DNA from: Lethocerus indicus | Lineage: Eukaryota; Arthropoda; Insecta; Hemiptera; Belostomatidae | Length of the DNA: 64,000 bases | NCBI GenBank assembly: GCA_019843655.1 | Contig: JACDQD010000004.1 | Coordinates: 31,569,872 to 31,633,871 of the forward strand | Direction: 5' to 3' | Shown: positions 27,358 through 40,106 of the stretch, one piece after another | Position numbering within the stretch: position 1 is the first letter of the stretch | How the letters are laid out: each line of letters begins with the position of its first letter | Translations under genes and position numbers: made by a program | The notes under the pieces: generated by a model | What the model saw: only the letters and a program-made list of their open reading frames with translations | Databases searched by the model: none | What the model was told of the DNA's origin: nothing

Positions 27358-27443
27358 TAAGCATGGATAGTATAGATAGTGATATACACTATTAAAACAA
27401 AAAAAAGGTAATGGTAACTATCTATACTATACAACAGTAAGGC
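27358..27443. repeat. Small inverted repeat, possible miniature element
   Basis: ATAGTATAGATAGT (27367-27380) and ACTATCTATACTAT (27417-27430) are perfect reverse complements around a 36-base spacer. Similar 9-base words flank them on each side (AACAATAAG on the left, AACAGTAAG on the right, one mismatch). No other copy was noticed in the window. Confidence 0.45.
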
Positions 27444-29118
27444 AGATCATCACACTGCGGTAATGTCAGAATAATTGGTTTCTTCCTGTGCCTTATTGAA
27501 TGGGCAATTGTAAGAACTCATCCGATGTATTGATTAAATTTATACTGAATATTTACATTGCAGTATTTTCCTCATAACAATCGATCTAAGAACGTATTGA
27601 GTGCTTAGAATATGGTGCGAGATACACTTTGTAAAAATGGTACCGTATCGTAGCGTAAAAAAGGGGTGGAGAAAAATTGAACGCTGTCATGTTGGCCGTT
27701 CACCGGCTATTAAAACGGACATTAAGGGCCCCGGGGACTCGACAATTTCCCTAGTCACGGCGGTGTTCGAGAATTCTTCGAATGCACTAACATTTGATAC
27801 AGTGAAAATTGGAATTTAATGTACGCACTGTGGGGAAAATTTTTTTAATCGAAAATACGTTAAAAGAAAGTTGTGTGGAACGAACTAAGACAGCCGGAAG
27901 AATCAGTAAGTAATATTTATATAGTGCTTGCAGTACTTTCCCTGATCCCTGATCTCTGATTTTTAAGAACACAATTTGAAATTTTGTTTTGTTTAATTTT
28001 TTTACTTAGTATTAGATATTGTTATGGCTCTCTGAATAGGTCTGTCAATTAATTAACTCCTTCATTAGTTATTAGGTAAAAGACTATTGAAAATATAAGG
28101 AATTGTATGTGACGTCACATTAAATTGAGTATAATGTTTTATTCCGAAGAAATAGATATAATTTATTATAATATTGTACGACCGTTTGATTTGAGTTTAC
28201 CAGTCCCAGCAGTGAAGGAATTCCGTTTATGCCGTTGGTAAGAAATACTCAGAGGAAGCGTCCTCAGAGGCCGAACAAAGGGAACAAGAATGAAAGAATT
28301 GAAATACGTTCGTCATTTTATTTGAATTCATTTTACGAGTGAAAGTAATTATAGGCTGTCACATTTGTGCCACCGACACCGGACTTTACGGCCCTCGGGG
28401 GCATAAAGATCGTGCCGGATGGATATCGTTACTGCTATTTACTATTAGCGGTCCCCGCCGTCCACGTACCTTCCACTACCAGGCATCCTAGCGGTGGACC
28501 ATCGAAGACTCTTAAACCAATAACAAATAACGTCCTTTACTCCATATTTTCCGACAGGGGACATCGCAAACAGTTAGCTCGATGAACTCCGAAGTCACAG
28601 AATTTGTCGAATTCTTTATTAATTATTTTTCTTACGCACTCTCAAGTATTTTCTTATCGTCGGATATTAACTTAATCCGCAGCTGCTGAGATCTTCCTAT
28701 TTACATGAAGGCCGATTGGATTATTAAACCCTACAATTATCTTATTAAAATAAATATCAATTGTCGACTCATGACCGGGCGACCGGAGCTATGGTGAGGT
28801 CCAAAGAATCCAATTGGCCACGGGCGCATTTCTGATCGGGATTCCGTCGGCCGGGCCCTTTATTGAACGATTTTATTTAACGACGCCCGGCTAAAGTTTT
28901 TATTTTTAATAGGCGGCCCGGGGATCGATTTCGGTCGGTCGGGGATTTTTACGAGGGGCCATTTTGACCTTGTTTGGTTCTGGGCCCCTAACCGAAGCTA
29001 TTCGGCGATCGAAGGGTCATCCAGGCGGGGGGTGAGGACGGGGGGGAATGAAGCCCGGAGTTATATTATACCGGCATTCCGATCGGGTTCGCTCTGAAGT
29101 ATCGAAAAACTGTAACGA

Positions 29119-29129
29119 CCCCCCCCCCC
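29119..29129 (+). repeat. Poly(C)11 homopolymer
   Basis: Eleven C at the end of a GC-rich patch (28790-29170). Confidence 0.85.
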
Positions 29130-32100
29130 ATTACCATCCCACCAACCCCTATCTGAGATCGCAGTTTCCTACAGTCGGCGACCGAGGGGGGGCAAATTGA
29201 ATTCGAGGAATGCTAAAACCTATTTTAGACAGAATGGTTAACCGGGCATTCCTTATATAATCGCAATTATAGTCGTGCGATCGGTTACGCAATGTAAGTC
29301 AGTCTTAGGAACAGGTGGTTCGTTATATATCTAGCGGCTCGGGACTCGCGTTAAATAACTCCAGTGAAATAAAACCAGCCGGTTACGATACAGTTTGATA
29401 GATTTTTTCTGACGCATTTCACATATATCATAATCTGTACTGTGGAGATAGGTTGGGGGGGGGCTAAATAAATAAATTAAGAATCGTTACAAAATGCTAA
29501 CTCCTAACGTGATTTCTTCATATCTACCTGCGCACAAATAATGGATGTCCAATAATTGAGATTAGAGAAGATTTTTACCCTGACCACTGTTGTTGCAACA
29601 GTATCTTCCTGTAAATAAATTTGAAATACGTCTTGAAATTGAGTATTGGCGATTTCGAACGGACAGATTCCATATAGCTCAACGTCATTTCTGACGGCAA
29701 GCCGGAAAGAAAATCCTGGCGAGCAAGGAAGAGTATTGAAAGAGAGAGAAAAAAAGGAATGCGGGTGGTTATCCAATGTGTCGGTCACATATTTTCCGCT
29801 CGCTTCTGCCCGGACTTTCTGAACTTCTGAGAAACCCGCCCGAGGAATAGGTTCCGTCAGGTCGGGTACCGCCATTTTGGTGCGCAATCCACCCGGCTCT
29901 GCGCGTCGGCCCCGCCAACTGTCCCTTAAATCAAACCCCGCGATGGGATTCCGACGACGGAACGACCCTGGAAGCCCCGCATTGTGTTCCGGACGATCGA
30001 AAGATCAAATTGAACTAAAGATTGTTTGTTTTCGGACCTCCTATTTTTTTCTGTTTTCTCTTTTAAGTCTCGTCTGCAATTTTTTAAAATTATATTAAAT
30101 ACAAAATGAAGTCTGATTGATACTCCTGCTCCAGTCCTTACTAGAGAGGGGGGAAATCAAGAGGCCATTTCTTCTTAAGGCGTTAAGGAGGATCTATATT
30201 TAATCCTCCATTTCCTGGATCGACTTTCTACGAGAGTAGGCCCCGTGGACTGAAATATCGTACGAATAAAGCGTTTAATAATTTATAGCCAATTTACGAA
30301 CGTTTCAATCCCCCCACTCCCTTTACAAATTGAATAAACACAACTCCCGCCCTAATGGAAGCCATTTTACACAGTTATTTGTTCTGCAACATAATTAAGG
30401 TTTATGATTCCCGACTCCACGATAGGACGGAATACTCGAGCGAGATGAAACATCTGTTCATCCCGCATAATGTATGGAGATTAATGAATGGCGTCATGAG
30501 GATTGTAGATTAACATTTGGCAGCAATAACGCGGAGGGTGCTCTTACATATATTTTATCAATCAATATACCAGTTTTATATTCTTTTAACGGCTTCTGGC
30601 CCCGCAGGATCGTATAATTTAACGACCGTGTAGAAATCAAAAATCGACTTGGCCAGAAAGGAAATTCTTAAATCGTTTCGCCAACTGTTTCCAACCCGTG
30701 AATAATATTCGGAAGGCAGGCAGGTATAAAAGTACTCCGATCATATCTTCTCAGCATACAGTTCTTACTTATTCCGCCGTATATGGATCAATGCCGTTAT
30801 AGCGAACTTCTATTTCCAGACCTGCTCCATCCACTGAGAATTTCCGATAATTTTTATCGTTATTTATATATCGCGAAGACTGAAAGTCGCGAGAAGGTCC
30901 ATTATTTTACAAATATATATCACGCGAAACTAAAGTACAATACAAATAGTAACGGCGCCAATTACTTCCTTTCGGAAATATGATATTTTCTTCAGTCCAT
31001 TATACTTTTCTGCGGCAGTATAAGAAATTGTGTACATTAATACACCGAGGTGGTTGGTGGATGATCGCGAACGGTGGTCCCATCAGTTTTGTACAGGTGG
31101 GCCGCGGCCCGCGCCATCACCACTGACAGCATGAGAACAGAACGAACGTCGAACGTCGAAAGAAGAGACTGGAGAGTCAGGGGGACCGGTTAGAAGAATT
31201 AATTATCGCGGCAGTGTCGCCCTATCGCTCTCGGCAACCTCGATGGGGCGGGTCTCATCGCAGTCCGCTTTCTGAACACGAAGTCACAGTTGCCATTCGG
31301 GGGTCGACCTCCGGCCGTCCGCGATCGCTTTTCCAGATGGCTCTCCTCGAGGCGCTCGCAAAAAAATACGAAAACAACGAAATGCCCTCCCCCTCGCTTA
31401 AAGACTTCGTTGTTCTCCCCGTATAGGGGGACCCCCAGGTCTTCCCCCCCCGGGGCTATCTGCGATAGGCCAAAGCTGATATTCGCTGTTTCTCCATTAG
31501 CAGACATCAATGCGGCCATTATCTCTATCTTAGTTTTGCCATTAGCGATAAACGGACGTGTGCATAATTTACGCACCAACTTAAAGAAAGTCCATAAATT
31601 CGGGACAACATTGTCCCGAAACAACAGCATTGTCTCGAGTATCTGCACAAATGAAGCTGTAATCGAGGATGAATAAATGGGCCATGTGTTAAAACGAGGC
31701 ATTAATAGAAACTTGCGTGATAAGATTATGCATTTCGAATAAATTATATTTTGATATACCCGTATATCTTCATTTTGTACCGAAATAACGAGTTAGTGTT
31801 GTAAATAATAATGTCGAATATTAGGAGGTAACGTTCAATGGTTTTCGGCAACGGAGTCTGGAGGGAGGGCGGTTATTGAGCTCAGGCATTCGATCGGGTC
31901 CACGATAAATCTCTAACTGGAGACGAAATTCGATTAGGAACGATATGCTCCCGCGGGAGGTCCCTTTCGGAAGTAATTGCACTATCGACTCCTGTGCAGT
32001 TTTAAATTATCAAACGTCCATTAACTGTAGCGATCGTCGGTCGGGCCACCCGGACGGTAATTTTCACGGAACCAATTCGCGCAATAAAGATCGTGACGCA

Positions 32101-33247
32101 ATTAAAATTTCGTTTGTGGCCCCGTTGACCCCGGCGTAAAAGGGGTGGCCGGCCGGTCCGCGGGGAATTAATTTATTGAAATGCATTCACCGCGCTCGTA
32201 TCGAATTTCCATGTTCGGGATGAACAATCGAGACGGCCCCAAAGTCTGACCGAGACAAATGCCCGACGCCGTCGGCCCCGACAGAACACTCTGGACGTCA
32301 TTCAGAAGAATACACGCCCAAGACGGATGTCCCGCTGAAAATTAATAGTCTAATTATTCGGCTACCGGTTTCAAAGTAAAATTTCGGTCGCCGCGACAAA
32401 TTCCCGGTGACAAAATGAATATACAATTCTACCGAAATTGAAAGAACGTTGAAAAGTTAAAAAAAATTATATTTTCACGAGTTATAATATTTCATGAAAT
32501 TGCGGTCACTTTAGAACTAGTTCGTATCCGACACGTGGACGATGGGACTCGCATAAACCGAAGGTGCACTTATAACTCTCTTTATTATCTCCTCGAACGT
32601 GTGAGAGTTCTTAGTGAAAATCCGAAGTAAATAAAAATAAATCATCATTCTTCTACACCCTCATCCCTCCTGTCATTAAGTGGTCCACTCTCCGGTAAAC
32701 GGAGCCGGCAAATAATTTCACCGCGCCACTCGTTTTATTTCTCCGATTATCGACGTCCCAAAAACGCGGACGGTTTAATTTTGCCGTAAAGTAGGCCGTT
32801 AGATGTAGTGGGCCGGGGCATCTGGTGGCCCGCCTAGGCCGGCTGATTGAGCCGTAATTGATTTCGTGGCGAGATCCTATCTGAGGGGCCCGTGTTGTCG
32901 CCGTGTCGGGGGGCAGAAATCGCGGCTAGAATGCGAAACCCTGGCTGATCTACGGCCGGCCATTAGTCGGCCCTGTTACTGTCCCATTTGTCATACCGGG
33001 CGGAGGCCGACCCCCACCGATTATTGGAGTCCCGGCCTCCAACCGGATCGACCACCGAATATTTTCGGTGTCCGCTCGCTGCAGACAAATCCGCCAAATC
33101 CTCTGCGGTAAATCGGACTCGAGGCGAAACACTCCTCTACGCTACAAATGGCGATATAAGTCCAGTCTTTAATACGTCCCAGAGTCTAAGAAATGTTCTT
33201 CGTTCGTACATTAGGATAATACTTGGTCCTAAGAATAAATGACGCAT

Positions 33248-33258
33248 AGAATGTCAAG
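33248..33258 (+). repeat. Left target-site duplication of Jockey copy 1
   Basis: AGAATGTCAAG sits immediately before the truncated 5' end of the element and recurs exactly after its A tail at 33845-33855. This fixes both ends of the insertion and shows target-primed reverse transcription with 5' truncation. Confidence 0.92.
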
Positions 33259-33844
33259 GGTCCCCCATACGCGACTCAAAAGAACAGACCTCAATCGCAA
33301 ATTTTGACTGCTGAGACCTCTTTTGAAAAAGACGTCAAAACTTATAATAGACAACAAACGGATAATATACAAATCCATTTTAAAACCGACACGGACTTAC
33401 GGAATATAGCTATGGGGTTCCGCCAAGAAATCCGACATCGCCCGCATCCAGAGGTTCCAGTCAAAAGTCCTTCGTACCGTCCTTAATGCTCCCCGGTATG
33501 TTCTAACCGAACAATCCATAATGACCTCAACATACCGACAGTCGACGAAGTCGCAAAATCACGCTTCCTTAAATTCCACTCCCGCCTCTCTCCACATCCA
33601 AATCCACTCGTTCAGTCCCTTTCCTCTTCTACCCATCCATTATCTCCCCCGCGTCGGCTCAAACGCCACTGGCCCAGAGATCTTCTTAGCCCGAAGCCCG
33701 AAGCCGTAAACTGTTCATGTGAAAAAAGTGCCATCATCGGGTGGTCTCTTTTATCGAGACATTCACGTGAAAAGAAAACACTCAACATTTGTACCAATAA
33801 CTATATGTAGTTGATTGCACAAAAATAAAAATGGTTAAAAAAAA
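33259..33844 (+). mobile_element. 5'-truncated Jockey-clade non-LTR retrotransposon, copy 1
   Basis: The fragment is the C-terminal end of a LINE reverse-transcriptase polyprotein plus a short 3' UTR and A tail. On the plus strand the reading frame gives DNKRIIYKSILKP, then YGI, a stop in place of Gln, LWGSAKKSD, then IARIQRFQSKVLRT and NAPRYV, the signature at the end of the Jockey-clade RT domain. After a frame change it continues SNRTIHNDLNIPTVDE, then RRLKRHWPRDL, and ends at TAG 33808-33810. It is dead: in-frame TGA at 33305-33307, TAG at 33407-33409, and a 1-bp deletion near 33501 relative to copy 2. The tail reads AATGG plus poly(A). Perfect 11-bp target-site duplications flank it. It lies antisense to the integrin gene. 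A minus-strand open frame across 33612-33797 is only the antisense of this RT. Confidence 0.93.
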
Positions 33845-33855
33845 AGAATGTCAAG
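33845..33855 (+). repeat. Right target-site duplication of Jockey copy 1
   Basis: Second perfect copy of AGAATGTCAAG, directly after the poly(A) tail. A perfect match despite several inactivating changes in the body suggests the insertion is not very old, or that the lesions predate insertion of a defective transcript. Confidence 0.92.
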
Positions 33856-36800
33856 ACTAATTATAATAAGTACTATATCCAAGCTTTGAATGAAACCGAA
33901 CCAATTAAAACGTTATTAATCTTGACAGATATAGGAATCTTCTCCTGTATTTAAATTATGCTAATTTATATTGTCCGTAACTGATGCCGATGCCAATTGA
34001 TAAAAAAAAATAATAATAACTACTGTACTCATATTTTAGTTTTTTCTGTACTGATGAGCTTTGCCTTCCTCGAAAACTATGTCCAAACTGACGAATTCAA
34101 CGGATGAATAAGTAGAGTAGATTTTCATCGTGAGATTTCACTTCACATTAGCATTTTATCGTACAGATAAAACTAATTTATTCATCGCTAAAAGCTAAAA
34201 TTACAGCGCTTAATTTCTATTCCGAACGGTTTACACCGTCCTGAAGAGGATGACTCGTCCATCCGCTGTCCCCGTTTGGGAAATACTAGTGGATAAATTA
34301 ATTCAGTAATTAATTCGTGTTAATTTAAAGTTGGGAATAATAAATCGGCAGCGAGTCGGAGCCTAGTTTGGCCGGTCGAAATGGATTCAGCGAAGCGAGT
34401 ACTGGAGGATCTATTAGGCTGGGAGTGGGACCCCAATATATCATCTCTGCGTCATGCCACACGGATTAGCGGCAGGTGCGTGCCGATCCAAACAGTGGAT
34501 CGAGCAAAAACACTTTATATATAGGTATACGCAGAAAAAAAAATATAATAAGCGAATAACTCGGAATAACTATGAACTCGTATATTTAAAAACAGGTACA
34601 AGTGAGCGGGCCGCAGTGAGGGCAAAAAATGTTACGCTTCCTCAATCCCGGACTGGAAGCGACAAGACCGCTCTTTGCCGCAAAACCTTATGAACACGTA
34701 CAACTGTCTCTAATGGGGAATAAAATATACTTTAAGCGCTTCATAAAAATTAAATTCCGGCTCTGGACAGATACAAGCGAACTTCAAATAGCAGGCTTTT
34801 TACTTATGGATTCAAATACTATAGGATATTTTCTGTAAAATACGTTCCCCCTGCGCTAAGATGGTCAATGCAAAGATGGAGTATGGGCAAAATAAATATT
34901 ACTTAGCGTGCATTTTAATATTAAATATTAATTAGAAACGAAAAATATAAAGCGATTACTATGCATGACAATATAAATATCGGCGCTGATGCCAAATAAT
35001 GAAGAAGAAAGAAGATTGTTGACGCTTACAATGTCCGCATTTATGACAACAGGTAGGATCCGAACCCAATGTGAGAATTACAGATTTGAAAGGCAGGCGT
35101 GTCTAACGCCGTGTATGGAAGTAATACGCCGTGTAAATCTGCTAGGCCGAGTTGGGAACGAAATTGCACTTTGTGTAGGCAGCGCGGACTTTTTCCACGG
35201 TTTTCTTGGCGTTTTCCCTCTGAATGAAAGTCCGTCAACGGGTGGCCACAAAGAGATTCCGCGTGGTTTTCACGGCGTTTTTTAATTCATTTTATCGTAA
35301 CGGCGGCATTAAATCATGACGACCCGGACGCGGAGGGGGGACAAAAATTACGGCCGCGCCGCTACCGGAATTCCAAATACGACTTTTATAATCTCCCGAT
35401 TGTATCGGCCGGATTGTGAGGGCCCCAAAACAAGATGTATTAATCATGGGGCGCCGGCGGCCCGACGCCCGTTTCCTTCGGCGATAAACAATCGGAGAGG
35501 ACGACCGTCCTCGTCCTTCGGTAGGACCGAGAGAAGAAATAAAAGGAAAAAAAAGAGAGCCCAACCGGACTCCTTTACAAAAGGAGACGTAAGACCGAAT
35601 ACTGTTTTGAATTCCACGTATATTAATTTGAACCGGACATTTGTCACCTTTATGTGGAACGTTGGAGGGGTGTTCCTTTACCTCCCGAACGGCTACTCCT
35701 TCGAGTGGAAGTGTTAGGAGACGAGGACAAAGGACAGTCCGAGTCAGATTGTTTTCTTGTTTAAACGAATTATTAATTTTGCGAATGTGATAAGGTCGAT
35801 TAAAAGAGACGAATTCGGCTCGTCTCCTTCCCACCACCAGTTCGTATTCTGTTAGTCGCAGGAATTATCAATCATTGTATTTTAGATATCGCAATATAAA
35901 TTACTGAGGTAGCAAAAATACATCGTTTCTACAGGACGAACAAATCCCGCCTATGAAGGCATTTCCCACGAGACTTTAAAAGTTACTTTACCGTAAAATT
36001 TGCGTCCAATAAACGTTTGAAGTATGCGAGAAATCAATTAGGCGGCGGTTTACATCTCATCGAGCGGTAAGAGAACAGTTATTCGGGTTACGGACAACGG
36101 TTCGGTTTCTTTTGGGCCGTCGGCGAAACCAAAGACGGACCCCGAAGACGGGCGAAGTGCCCGAATATTTTAGAGGCCGCAGGGGTCATTTTTCAAAGGG
36201 ACTACACAGAGAAGGGACCGGGCGGCATTGTTGATAGGAGGGCCCCTGTATTAGAAGCCCTGCGGGACGAATACCGCGGTACACAGTCCGTCAAATTATA
36301 CATGTAAATATCATCATTGTTTAAAGTCCGGGCCGGCTGGTTGGTCCGAGTGAAAGCCACCGTCGGCCGAGCCCCATTCATCAGACTGGTTTACGGCCTT
36401 TCTCGCCGGTCCCGGGGCGGCCTCCCCTTATATCCCTCCTTCTTCAACTTGAAGCGGAAAATCTACTACCGCAAACGCCCCTATAAAACGCTCGCGTTAT
36501 TTTTTTCCCCCGCCGCCGGTATAATTTTCCCTCCACGAGTGAAACTACCATTTAAATGGTAAATAACCGGTGCCACGTAGAACTGGTCCGGGAGATGAAA
36601 TGAATGCTGGACCATCAACATCTGTTGAGAATTATTACATGTCTCCATATGTATGTATGTATATATAAATATATAACATTTGTGCTTTACTCGAAATAAC
36701 GTTATCTTCCGTGAATTCCGAGTTTTATACTATGTGAGTAGAATATCTTATTAATTTTAAACAATTGACCTTATTGGGCATAACATTTATTATTACCTAT

Positions 36801-39800
36801 GCCGTTCCATTTAATTTATTAAAACTCTTTTGGTTTTTTTCTGAAATCGAGTATGCTGGACCGAAAAGAAAGACCCAGATAAGAAAAATATTGGTTTTGT
36901 ATCAAATGTTGAATGTTGAATCGGTTTCCTTCATCAATCCTTCGACCGATCAATCCTTCAAGACCTTCGATTTTAATAATCTATCTGATCACAATGAATT
37001 ATTAACTTGCATAAACTAAATTGTTGACGATTTCCATAAGAATATTTTTGAATGCATACAAATTTAATAATACGTATCGGCACAGCAAAATAATTTCAAT
37101 CTTGAGTTATAGTCTCAAGTTAGTCAAAATCTATGTCCTTCAGTGGTAACAAGATAGGAATCAACTATAATTATTCGGGCGGTAGTTATACTGGAGACTA
37201 ACATAATGCTCATTTTCTCTCGTGAAATGTAGCAGAACTACATATTAACATATACGCATTACGGTCAGTAGAAGAAGGAGAAATTCTTGGGCTAATAGCC
37301 GGTTGAGGAGGGAGCAAGGCCGCCAGTCATACTTCCCTTTGGACGAGCGCGAACTTCGTTATTAGACGGGAAGAGGAGAGGACGGGTCACGCAGGACGAG
37401 CAAGATGAGGCCCCCTGTTTCCACCGCGAACGGGCATAAACCGACGAAAGGGCTTCATAAGTTACGAGCGGCGTAAAATTAAACCCGACTCTTCGAGTGC
37501 CCGGATCGTAAACGGTGAATAATTCTCCCGTTAAACGGCCGGCAAGAAAGAGGTAAGGATAATTCGTAAGTCTTTTAAGAAAAGGATTTCTAACTTGCAG
37601 CTTAAGGCGCACAGCATTGTAGGCTCAAATGTGTATAAAATGAAGAATAACAATTTTAACAACAAGTAAAATGTATTTTTTTTATTATCAAGTATTGTAT
37701 TCTCATTGGGCCACAAAAATTTACGATTACAATATCCGCCAATTAACTTAAGAAAAACGCATTGTAAAGAGGCCACTGACGCGTGCTTGTATTTTTCTGA
37801 TGTACTGCATGGGATATACTGTCAATAAACACTGGGAAACACAGGAAAGCCAATGTAGTTGGGGAAAAAATGTTAAATACACCACTTAGTGATATCGAAT
37901 GGAGTCTTTTTTCTGAAATTAAAATTAATCTATTGCGGGCGATGCGCGGCTCGATTTAGCGTTCAAAGAGGTGGCGGCACCTTCATCGGAGCCTAATGGA
38001 GGCATCGGATGTCGGCCGATGTCGAGTTATTAGACGGTTTAGCGGAGCGCTTAACTGAGCTTAACACGAACCGCCCACTGGGGGGGAAATCAACGATCCT
38101 TTTTACCTTTCACCGGTGGCATGCGTCAGGATAGATTTACAGGAATAACGCGTCTCCTATCTCGAGCTCTCTACTGTTGGCGCACTGTACACCCAGCAAT
38201 TGTAAAGTTAATGAAACGCAGATGACGTCGTGGGAAGCTGCCCTGCATAGTCAGTTTTAAAAGGGTTGAATACAAATAAAAATACAGACTAGATACAACC
38301 GAAAGGTAACCTCCGAGACTGTACTTGTCGTGTTTTAAAATCCTTTGCAGGTGCAGTGGCCGTTCAAAGGAGAGTGGCAAAAGGAGGAGCTCCAGTGGAC
38401 GAGGGGGCCCGCCTCCCTTCCTTCCTGTTCTTGTCGGTATCCGACACATAAATATCCCTCCTCCCTTGTTCTTTTCGTTCCTCCCTTAATGGATCTTTAA
38501 AGGATACGTTTTACATTCGGCCGCCTTGTAATTAGTCACAATTCGATTCGACAACAGCGATAACTCGGTAAAAACACAATACCGCTTTCAGTCTTACGAC
38601 GTTCGGAAATGTATAACCGCGTGCCAGCGCCACATAAATATAGCGTATAGAACGGGGGCACTCGCTGCTGCAGGCAGTATATTTACAGCGGTTCTGGACG
38701 TTATAACCGTTTTTTTTTTTTCCACACTTTCAACGTTCGATGGAACGGACGAGCGGATACACGACATTCGAATGTACTTTTTTTGCGTCCGGCGGTCGTA
38801 ACTCCGGGCGTTGTTTATTAACACGACACGCTATCGACGCGGACGTTATAAATGTTCGACAGCCCGCCTCTAGGTCAATAACGCCGATAAGGGAAAAAAT
38901 AAAATCTGTCTAATTGGGGTCTTCTGTTCCGAAATTCTTTATATTCCAGAGTCGCAATATCGAGCTATAAATTAAACGGTTTTATGCCTCCGGCAAAATT
39001 CCTGTTCAAATAATTAAGATATCTGGTGTCCGGTCCGAACCCGCAACATTTCGTGCTATCGCCACAGTTGTGGATGAATGAAACAAAATTCATAAAAACA
39101 TTTTTCTCTTTTTGATACTGGAATAGACGTGATGAAAGGCCGATAACGATCGCCCGCCCACCGGGATCGACGCGAAACTACTTTAACGAGTATTTAGCCG
39201 GCCATTGTTCGGAAGCGCGTGGGTGGCGGACCGGAAAAATGAAGATGGTGGGGTGGCGATTAAGGGCACCGTTGGGCAAAGGTCGTGGCCGGGCTATGGG
39301 AGCGGGGCCTGGGCGAAGTGAAGGGAAGGCGATGGCTATCTGTGACCCCGGGGAGGTTGACACGCCGGCTTCCTCTCGCCGGGTTGGGTTCAACACACCG
39401 GCTCTAACGCCACAGCTCGGGGGCCCCGACCCCTCACTCCGCTCAAATATACCAAATTATGGCTTCACCTCTTCGCCCGACGGCAATAGTTCAAAACTGC
39501 CGCTTAAACTGCTTCGGCAATCTCCCGCAATAAGGCTCAACGTTCAAAGATTTGACATTCTATTATAAAATAAAAGAATGCGGGGAGGACTGGGATCATA
39601 TGCCATGCCGAGGGTACCTAACGAAGATCCGACGGCAAGAATGAACCCGTCATGAAGAGGAATAAATTGGTTTGGAAATTAAAGGTTAAAGAAGCAAAGA
39701 GCAAAACCTTACTTTCAGGATTGGATAGATGGATTCTGTAATTCCTGGAATGATAAAGAGAGGGACAGTGCTCAAGAATATATAGGACTGGGTTTCTTAA

Positions 39801-40090
39801 ACCCAGGTCCATTCATATTTATGGTTTGGATCAGAGGTGTTTCCATTCCTGAAACCGTTTAGAGCGCTAAAATTTCGGAGATGGTATTCAAGTGTTGTAC
39901 ACACGTCAGACAGAAATGAGGGCTAGGGCTAAATAAATAATAATTACTGTCTAAATAACTGTTTTTTGTTTGTTTGCCAGTTTCTTTCCGTGAGTGTCCG
40001 TTCTGCGATATATCTACAACTGGATATAATAAACGAACCCCTGTCCGGTCTGGTATTTTATAACAAACCGTAGCGGTCGGTGTAACGGTA

Positions 40091-40106
40091 CGCTACACGT
40101 GTAGCG
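40091..40106. repeat. 16-bp perfect palindrome with CACGTG centre
   Basis: CGCTACACGTGTAGCG is its own reverse complement and is centred on CACGTG, the canonical E-box bound by some bHLH factors. Flanks add partial symmetry (GTGT on the left, ACAC on the right). Confidence 0.6.

Noticed and set aside
31199..31702. 167-codon minus-strand frame overlapped by a 128-codon plus-strand frame
   Set aside because: No family resemblance on either strand; overlapping frames on both strands are typical of stop-poor GC-rich DNA.
33612..33797. Minus-strand frame with a close relative at 53348-53530 on plus (shared MVQML...RDHPMMAL)
   Set aside because: The similarity is real but comes from the two Jockey copies. 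These frames are antisense to the RT coding strand, which carries the recognisable protein signature.
35292..35837. 181-codon minus-strand open frame, the longest in the window
   Set aside because: It lies in a GC-rich patch where stops are rare, overlaps other long frames on the plus strand, has no recognisable domain, and sits within the integrin intron without splice or promoter support.
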